From assembly GCA_031276435.1 (NCBI GenBank), contig JAISNB010000117.1, positions 1-9,987 of the forward strand: a stretch of DNA of 9,987 nt, written 5' to 3'. The translations under genes and the position numbers were made by a program. The notes under the pieces were generated by a model, which was not told where the DNA came from, ran no database searches, and saw nothing but the letters and a program-made list of their open reading frames with translations. Below are positions 5,133-9,987 of the stretch, piece after piece; within the stretch, counting starts at the first letter, position 1, and each line of letters opens with the position of its first letter. Source of the DNA: Burkholderiaceae bacterium. GTDB taxonomy: Bacteria; Pseudomonadota; Gammaproteobacteria; Burkholderiales; Burkholderiaceae_C.

Positions 5133-5636
5133 CGGGGTTGTCTGTCGTTGCTTTCCAGCGCGCAGCGTGGGTGCGTACATGTGCCCCCTCATCCGGCGCC
5201 GCGCCCAAGGGTAGAAGCCCCTTGCTCCGCTTGGCGTGGGGAGGTCGCTTCCCCCTCTCGCGCGTCATTCGATTAAGATGAAAACAATGACTTCCGATCT
5301 GGAACCCCCCAGTCCGCCGCTGGCTTGCGCCAGCTTTTTTGATCGCCGCCCGGCAAGCGCGCCTGTTCTTGCCTGCTTTCCGCCCGCACGCTTGGGTGGC
5401 GCGGTGTGGTTTGCTGTGCCGCTGCGTGCCCGTGGCCGCCCGGCAAATCTGTCAATTTCCCAGACAACAACTCCGCCATCGCGCGTCTGTGGCCGCCGTC
5501 GCGCGCTGGCCTGTCTGGCCGTTTCCATGGCTTTTCCGCAACCTGGTTGGTGTCTTTTTGGGCACGGGCAGGCCGCCATCCATTTCCCCGCGCGTTCCAG
5601 TGCGATCTTCCAAAAAATGCCCGACAGGCTTGCAGG

Positions 5637-7217
5637 ATGCTAGAGCTGCTCACTGACCCCACCACATGGATTGGCCTTGCAACGCTGGTGGTGCTGGAGA
5701 TCGTTCTCGGCATCGACAACCTGATTTTCATCGCCATCCTGACGGACAAGCTGCCGCCGCATCGGCGCGACAAGGCGCGCGTGCTGGGTTTGTGCCTGGC
5801 GCTGCTCATGCGTTTGGCGCTTCTGACGGCCATTTCCTGGCTGGTGACGCTGACAGAGCCGCTGGTCACGCTGTTCGGGGGCAGTTTTTCCGGGCGCGAT
5901 GTGATTTTGCTGCTGGGCGGCCTGTTTCTGCTTTTCAAGGCCACGACCGAGTTGCACGAGCGCCTGGAAGGCGTGCCGCACAAAGAGTCCGGCTCCATGG
6001 TCTACGCCAGCTTTGCGGTGGTGGTGGCGCAAATTGTCATTCTGGACGCCGTGTTTTCGCTGGACGCCATCATCACCGCCGTGGGCATTGTCAAGCAGTT
6101 GCCGGTCATGATGGCCGCGGTTGTCATCTCCATTGGCGTCATGCTCATGGCCTCCAGGCCGCTGACGCGCTTTGTCAACGCGCATCCCACCGTGGTGGTG
6201 CTGTGCCTGAGTTTTCTGCTCATGATCGGCCTGAGTCTGGTGGCCGAAAGTTTTGGTTTTCACCTGCCCAAGGGCTACCTGTACGCGGCCATTGGTTTTT
6301 CGATCATGATCGAGGCGCTCAACCAGCTTGCGCGGCGCAATTTCCTGCGGCAGCAGGCGATCCGCCCCTTGCGCGAGCGCACGGCCGAGGCGGTTTTGCG
6401 CCTGCTCTCCGGGCGCCAGACGCGGCAGGAAGAAGGCGGCTCTGGCGCTGCGCCCGGCGATGCGCCCGCTGCCAGCGGCGACGGGCACAGCGGCGCTTTT
6501 GCGCCCGAAGAGCGCAACATGGTCAGCGGCGTGCTCACGCTGGCCGAGCGCAATGTGCGCTCCATCATGACGCCGCGCTCGGACATCTCGTGGGTCGACA
6601 TTGATGAGGCACCCGATGTCACGCGCGAAAAGCTGCTCGAAGTCCCGCACGGCATCTTCCCGGTTTGCCGCGGCTCGCTCGACGAGGTTCTTGGCGTGGC
6701 GCGCGCCAAGGATTTGCTGGGCGATCTGATTCGCCATGGCCGCATCGATCAGGGCAGCAGCCTGCGCACGCCCATTTACGTGCCCGAATCCACCACCGCC
6801 ATCAAGCTGATCGAAACGCTGCGCCACGCCAGCGGACAAATCGCGCTGGTCAGCGACGAATTCGGCACGCTCAAGGGCATTGTCTCGCCCATAGACATTC
6901 TGGAGGCCATTGCGGGCGAGTTTCCGGACGAGGACGAAACCCTGGAAATCCAGCCCGCCGGAGCTGGTCTGTGGACGGTGGACGGTGGCGCCGATCCGCA
7001 CCAGTTGGAGCTGGCGCTGCAAACCGAAGGGCTGGTCAGCGACGATGGCAGCTACACGTCGATGGCCGGTTTCCTGCTGGAGCGTTTTGGTCACTTGCCC
7101 CAGGTGGGCGAATCGCTGGTGCACGACCATTACGAATTTCGCGTCGCCAGCATCGACGAGCAGCGCATCGCCAGCATCGCCGTGCGCAAGCTTGGGCCTG
7201 CCGCGCCCAAGCCCTGA
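5637..7217 (+). CDS. TerC-family integral membrane protein with CBS pair and CorC/HlyC domain (YoaE-like)
   Basis: A 526-residue inner-membrane protein. Residues about 1-230 form a TerC domain of about seven helices, with the acidic signatures EIVLGIDN (21-28; D27, N28) and LDAVFSLDA (136-144; D137, D143). TerC proteins are linked to metal-ion export, notably manganese, and to membrane-coupled tolerance. After a Gly/Ala/Pro-rich linker (about 265-295), two CBS domains (about 305-440, RSIMTPRSDI to GIVSPIDILEAI) form a nucleotide-sensing Bateman module. Residues about 445-520 (DGGADPHQLELAL through AGFLLERFGHLPQVGE) form a CorC/HlyC transporter-associated domain. Order and length match E. coli YoaE/YegH (about 520 residues). 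The ATG at 5637 is chosen because LLTDPTTWIGL follows directly, as in the family, with ACAGG about ten bases before. The substrate is unknown. Confidence 0.92.
   Translation: MLELLTDPTTWIGLATLVVLEIVLGIDNLIFIAILTDKLPPHRRDKARVLGLCLALLMRLALLTAISWLVTLTEPLVTLFGGSFSGRDVILLLGGLFLLFKATTELHERLEGVPHKESGSMVYASFAVVVAQIVILDAVFSLDAIITAVGIVKQLPVMMAAVVISIGVMLMASRPLTRFVNAHPTVVVLCLSFLLMIGLSLVAESFGFHLPKGYLYAAIGFSIMIEALNQLARRNFLRQQAIRPLRERTAEAVLRLLSGRQTRQEEGGSGAAPGDAPAASGDGHSGAFAPEERNMVSGVLTLAERNVRSIMTPRSDISWVDIDEAPDVTREKLLEVPHGIFPVCRGSLDEVLGVARAKDLLGDLIRHGRIDQGSSLRTPIYVPESTTAIKLIETLRHASGQIALVSDEFGTLKGIVSPIDILEAIAGEFPDEDETLEIQPAGAGLWTVDGGADPHQLELALQTEGLVSDDGSYTSMAGFLLERFGHLPQVGESLVHDHYEFRVASIDEQRIASIAVRKLGPAAPKP
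7190..7212. terminator. Weak hairpin at the end of the terC-like gene
   Basis: GCTTGGGC (7190-7197) pairs perfectly with GCCCAAGC (7205-7212) around a seven-base loop. It lies inside the last codons of the gene and is not followed by a T run. It could slow or end transcription only with help (for example Rho), or it may simply reflect the Gly-Pro-Lys coding sequence. Confidence 0.25.
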
Positions 7218-7370
7218 TTGCGCCCAGGTGCGCGTGTATTGCGGCTGGCCGCCAACTTCGGCGAGAATGCCCAGTGGAAGGAAAGACCGCCGCCCGCTCC
7301 TCAAACGCGCCATCCGCGCGCACGCCCGGGGCGGGCATTGTCCTGATCTCTTTGCGTGGAGAACCTTTGT

Positions 7371-7661
7371 ATGCCGACGACCCAACCGCTTTCCAACCCG
7401 CCGTCCACCCGCGATGAGGGTGCCTGCCTTTGCCTGCAACCGGGCGAGCGCGTGACGGCGCGCGCGCTTGGCCGCATTGAATTTCGCGCGGGCGATGGCC
7501 CCATGATCCGGCTGGCCCCCGACTCCGTGCTGGAAATCGAACGCGCCCCCATGAGCATGGTGGTGCGCTGGCACGAGGGCGGTCACCCCATGAACGCCGC
7601 CATCCCGCTGGTGCAGTTCGAGCAATTCGTCAGCGCCGGCCTGATCGCCGTTGCGCAATAA
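7371..7661 (+). CDS. Small conserved-looking cytoplasmic protein of unknown function
   Basis: A protein of 96 residues with no signal peptide or membrane segment. After a short, probably disordered N-terminus (about 1-20) it has alternating short beta-type segments: LCLQPGERVTARALGRIEF, then IRLAPDSVLEIE and MSMVVRWHEGG. It ends in a helix-like FEQFVSAGLIAVAQ. The pattern suggests a compact beta-barrel or beta-sandwich fold, but I cannot name a family. The ATG at 7371 is preferred to the in-frame TTG at 7356 because GGAGA (7358-7362) lies eight bases before it. It sits alone, 153 bases after the terC-like gene and 76 before the ABC exporter, in the same direction. Its codon use fits a native gene. 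Confidence 0.75.
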   Translation: MPTTQPLSNPPSTRDEGACLCLQPGERVTARALGRIEFRAGDGPMIRLAPDSVLEIERAPMSMVVRWHEGGHPMNAAIPLVQFEQFVSAGLIAVAQ

Positions 7662-7684
7662 TCCGCTCCGTTTTCCGTCACCGC

Positions 7685-7704
7685 CGCGCGCGTTCACGCG
7701 CGCG
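7685..7704. terminator. GC-rich hairpin between the small gene and the ABC exporter
   Basis: CGCGCGCG (7685-7692) pairs with CGCGCGCG (7697-7704) around the loop TTCA. The stem is very stable, but only a short TCATTT follows, so it is at best a weak intrinsic terminator. Alternating CG tracts of this kind can also form left-handed DNA. It lies 24 bases after the stop of the preceding gene. Confidence 0.4.
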
Positions 7705-7737
7705 CGCTCATTTGCCACTCATTTCGGGCTGTCCTGA

Positions 7738-9597
7738 TTGTCCCTGTTTGGTTTTTTCGAACGCCGCCTGCCACCCTATCCAGACGCGCAGCCCGCCCTG
7801 CCGCCCAAGGACTTCATGGCCTTTGTGTGGCATGTCACGCAAGGCATGCGCGGCCCCGTGTTGCTCATGGCCGCGCTGTCGGTCGTGCGCTCGGTCTTTG
7901 ACGCCTTTCTCTTTGCCGCCATGGGCTACGTCATCGACTGGCTGGCCCAAACCCAGCCGCAGCGCCTGTGGGCCACGCACGGCCACGCGCTCGCCCTGCT
8001 GCTGGGCGTGCTGGCCGCCTCCATCGCGCTGGTGGCGCTGCACACCACCATCAAACACCAGAGCCTGGCCATCAACTTTCCCATGCGGCTGCGCTGGAAC
8101 TTCCACCGCCTCATGCTTGGCCAGAGCCTGGCCTTCTACGCCGACGAATTCGCTGGCCGCATCACCGCCAAAATCATGCAAACCGCGCTGGCCGTGCGCG
8201 ACATGATCTTCACCACCACCGACGTGCTCATCGGCATGAGCGTGTACATGGCCGCCATCCTGGCGCTGGCCGCTGACTTTGACGCCTGGTTGCTGCTGCC
8301 CTTTTTGCTCTGGACCGTGCTGTTTTTGTGCACGTGCTGGTACTTCGTGCCGCGCCTGGCCCGGGTAAGCCGCGCCCAGGCCGACGCGCGCAGCATGATG
8401 ACGGGCCGCGTAACCGACGCCTACACCAACATCGCTACCGTCAAACTGTTCTCGCACACCAACCGCGAAGCCGCCTTTGCGCGCGCCGCCATGGACGAAC
8501 TCAAAACCACCGGCTACGCGCAAATGCGCCTGATCAGCCAGTTTGAAATCGTCAACCACACCCTCATCGTGCTGCTCATCTCCAGCGCCTGCGGCATGGC
8601 GCTGTGGCTGTGGTCGGGCGAAAAAACGGGCGCAGGCGCGGTGGCCGCCGTAACCGCCATGGCCCTGCGCATGTCGGGCATGAGCCACTGGGTCATGTGG
8701 GAAATGAGCAACCTGTTTGAAAGCGTGGGCACCGTGCAGGACGGCATCAACACCCTCACCCGCGCGCGCAGCGTGGTCGACGCGCCCGACGCCAAATCCC
8801 TGCAAGTGGCGCGCGGCCAGGTCACGCTCGAAAACGTCAGCTTCAGCTACCGCGGCGACGGCGGTGGCGGCGCGCCTGTCATCGACCAGCTCAGCCTTGA
8901 CATCCAGCCGGGTGAAAAAATCGGCCTCATTGGCCGCTCCGGCGCGGGCAAATCCACCCTGGTCAACCTGCTGCTGCGCTTTTACGACGTACAAAGTGGC
9001 CGCATCCTCATCGACGGGCAAGACATCGCCCACGTCACGCAAGACAGCCTGCGCCAGGCCATTGGCATGGTCACGCAAGACACATCGCTGCTGCACCGCA
9101 GCATTGCCGACAACATCCGCTACGGCCTGCCCGGCGCCACCGACGCGCAAATGCTGTCTGCCGCGCGCCGCGCGCAAGCGCACGACTTCATCGAGCGCCT
9201 GAGCGACCCCCAAGGCCGCCAAGGCTACGCGGCGCAAGCGGGCGAGCGCGGCGTCAAACTCTCGGGCGGGCAGCGCCAGCGCGTCGCCATCGCGCGCGTC
9301 ATGCTCAACAACGCCCCCATTTTGCTGCTCGACGAAGCCACCAGCGCGCTCGACTCCGAAGTCGAAGCGGCCATCCAGGACAGCCTGCACGCGCTGATGG
9401 AAGGCAAAACCGTCATCGCCATTGCGCACCGGCTCTCCACCATCGCCGCGCTCGACAGACTGGTCGTGCTGGACAAGGGTCGCATCGTCGAACAAGGCAA
9501 CCACGCCGAATTGCTCGCCCGGGGCGGCCTGTACGCCAGACTCTGGGCGCGCCAAAGCGGCGGCTTCCTGGGCGAACAGGCCGAAGGCGAGCCATAA
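7738..9597 (+). CDS. ABC exporter half-transporter, fused permease and ATPase (MsbA/Atm1-like)
   Basis: A 619-residue ATP-driven exporter half that should act as a homodimer in the inner membrane. Residues about 30-330 hold six predicted helices, and the ATPase spans about 355-605. All nucleotide-binding motifs are intact: Walker A GRSGAGKST (399-407), Q-loop Q447 (VTQDTSLL), signature LSGGQ (508-512), Walker B ILLLDE (528-533), D-loop SALD, and switch H564 (AHRLST). The start is TTG at 7738: a TGA directly precedes it in frame, and the family-like N-terminus (LFGFFERRLPPYP) would be lost if ATG 7816 were used. No strong ribosome site is visible before it, so translation may be modest. The group exports lipids, peptides or drugs; the cargo cannot be told from sequence. 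A single gene with no partner beside it supports a homodimer. Confidence 0.93.
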   Translation: MSLFGFFERRLPPYPDAQPALPPKDFMAFVWHVTQGMRGPVLLMAALSVVRSVFDAFLFAAMGYVIDWLAQTQPQRLWATHGHALALLLGVLAASIALVALHTTIKHQSLAINFPMRLRWNFHRLMLGQSLAFYADEFAGRITAKIMQTALAVRDMIFTTTDVLIGMSVYMAAILALAADFDAWLLLPFLLWTVLFLCTCWYFVPRLARVSRAQADARSMMTGRVTDAYTNIATVKLFSHTNREAAFARAAMDELKTTGYAQMRLISQFEIVNHTLIVLLISSACGMALWLWSGEKTGAGAVAAVTAMALRMSGMSHWVMWEMSNLFESVGTVQDGINTLTRARSVVDAPDAKSLQVARGQVTLENVSFSYRGDGGGGAPVIDQLSLDIQPGEKIGLIGRSGAGKSTLVNLLLRFYDVQSGRILIDGQDIAHVTQDSLRQAIGMVTQDTSLLHRSIADNIRYGLPGATDAQMLSAARRAQAHDFIERLSDPQGRQGYAAQAGERGVKLSGGQRQRVAIARVMLNNAPILLLDEATSALDSEVEAAIQDSLHALMEGKTVIAIAHRLSTIAALDRLVVLDKGRIVEQGNHAELLARGGLYARLWARQSGGFLGEQAEGEP

Positions 9598-9680
9598 CCG
9601 AAGCGGCGCCGCGCGCGAAAAAAGCGGGGTGGACGTCGTGCAGCGCAAACGAAAAGGGCAGCGATCAAATGAAAACCGCA

Positions 9681-9715
9681 TGGATTGCCACGCGCCTGCG
9701 GCGCTCGCAATAACG
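9681..9715. repeat. REP-like repeat, copy 5
   Basis: It starts TGGATTGCCACGCGCCTGCG and ends GCTCGCAATAACG, with one change (AATAACG for AATGACG). The ends ATTGC and GCAAT pair around a palindromic core, giving a small hairpin. Confidence 0.8.
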
Positions 9716-9745
9716 GAGAAAGCGGGAGCGCGTATCGTATCTCTT

Positions 9746-9785
9746 CATTGCCTTCACCCCTTGGGGAAAGGGTTGGGTGAGGGGA
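9746..9785. repeat. G-rich dispersed repeat, copy B
   Basis: CATTGCC, then CCCCTTGGGG, then GGGTTGGGTGAGGGG; the last 15 bases are identical to copy A at 3269-3283. The preceding CTCTTCATTGCC is shared with a degenerate relative near 3419. The CCCCTTGGGG dyad can form a short hairpin. Confidence 0.7.
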
Positions 9786-9987
9786 GTCCCACGCCAAGCG
9801 CGGCGCTTGGGTTAGCGTTGCCCCCTTCTGTCCCCGCCGGGACATTTCCTCCTCGCCAGCAGGGGAGATGCAAAGAGGTCGCGCGCAACTTCCCGATGGC
9901 GCGCCTGGGCGCAATCGCCCCAAAACACGGGACGGACTTTGCCGTGCCATGGCGCTTGTGGCCCCGGGCCGGGCGTTCGGGATATGA

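Larger units (their letters stand above)
4892..5636. other. Long intergenic region between the lectin remnant and terC-like gene
   Basis: About 745 bases without a convincing gene. The left part (4895-5040) is clearly more AT-rich than its surroundings and contains the putative lectin promoter and a hairpin (GCCAAAA at 4994-5000 with TTTTGGC at 5019-5025). A REP-like repeat follows (5096-5132), then C- and G-rich sequence (5185-5245) loosely like the repeat regions near 3250 and 9750. Open frames at 5278-5643 and 5406-5636 are GC-driven and show no domain. I see no manganese riboswitch of the yybP-ykoY type, although such a switch controls some TerC genes. Confidence 0.55.
9598..9987. other. 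Repeat-rich intergenic region, no convincing gene
   Basis: The last 390 bases contain a REP-like copy (9681-9715) and the G-rich repeat (9746-9785), then GC-rich sequence with small palindromes such as GCGGCGCCGC just after the ABC gene. No terminator with a T run was seen after the ABC stop codon. Minus-strand frames across 9600-9950 translate the repeats (PHPTLSPRGEG) and are not genes. The next gene lies beyond the window. Confidence 0.55.

Noticed and set aside
5280..5636. Manganese riboswitch (yybP-ykoY) in front of the terC-like gene
   Set aside because: The conserved GGGGAGUA-type core was looked for and not seen on the plus strand.
5278..5643. Plus-strand frame starting MKTMTSDLEPP
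   Set aside because: Pro/Arg/Cys-rich composition and no domain; it overlaps the terC-like start codon. Probably chance in GC-rich spacer DNA.
5640..7718. Long minus-strand open frame of about 690 codons
   Set aside because: It is antisense to the terC-like gene and the following small gene, is His/Gln/Arg-rich with no domain, and is a known artefact of high-GC codon bias.
7708..9681. Minus-strand open frame of about 650 codons
   Set aside because: It is the mirror of the ABC exporter, whose motifs are all intact on the plus strand; the composition (Gly, His, Gln, Val) is typical of antisense frames.
1..9987. CRISPR array, tRNA or rRNA gene
   Set aside because: No regularly spaced identical repeats, no cloverleaf-like segment and no rRNA signatures were noticed; the repeats present are dispersed, not tandem.

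Overview
The window is high-GC DNA that reads like a betaproteobacterium of the order Burkholderiales, most likely the Comamonadaceae or a close relative. The grounds are the gene set (TadA fused to an alpha/beta-hydrolase and followed by an LD-carboxypeptidase), the GC-rich codon use, and dispersed short palindromic repeats. The assignment is inference from pattern recognition, not a database match.

Layout. Positions 1-470 hold a strong bidirectional terminator (40-67), a palindromic repeat (206-240) and a large hairpin (249-299). Then comes a rightward housekeeping block: a small single-pass membrane protein (470-718), TadA with a C-terminal dehalogenase-like hydrolase domain (734-2167), and an LdcA-type LD-carboxypeptidase (2219-3187) that may be translated from a leaderless mRNA. 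In the TadA fusion, the hydrolase domain has lost the residues expected to be catalytic.

The middle, about 3190-5636, is an accessory and degraded region. It contains dispersed repeats, a frameshifted C-terminal scrap of an IS110-family transposase on the minus strand (3499 to about 3690), and a two-gene plus-strand unit. That unit is a 72-residue unknown protein overlapping, by GTGA, a helix-turn-helix gene of the YdiL/Aca2-like type, which is itself interrupted by a frameshift. The unit runs antiparallel into the broken end of a secreted L-type-lectin-like gene on the minus strand (about 4545-4891). This looks like a small mobile insertion. Because Aca2-type regulators are known to sit downstream of anti-CRISPR genes, the 72-residue protein is the most interesting unknown here. 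About 745 bases with no convincing gene follow.

The right part is again ordinary and rightward: a TerC-type membrane protein with CBS and CorC/HlyC domains (5637-7217), a small conserved-looking protein (7371-7661), and a complete half-size ABC exporter with fused permease and ATPase (7738-9597, TTG start). The last 390 bases carry further copies of the dispersed repeats and no gene.

The housekeeping parts concern tRNA wobble modification (TadA), recycling of cell-wall peptides (LdcA) and membrane transport (TerC/CBS protein, ABC exporter). They sit together but need not work as one pathway. All active-site and motif statements come from reading the translations by eye.
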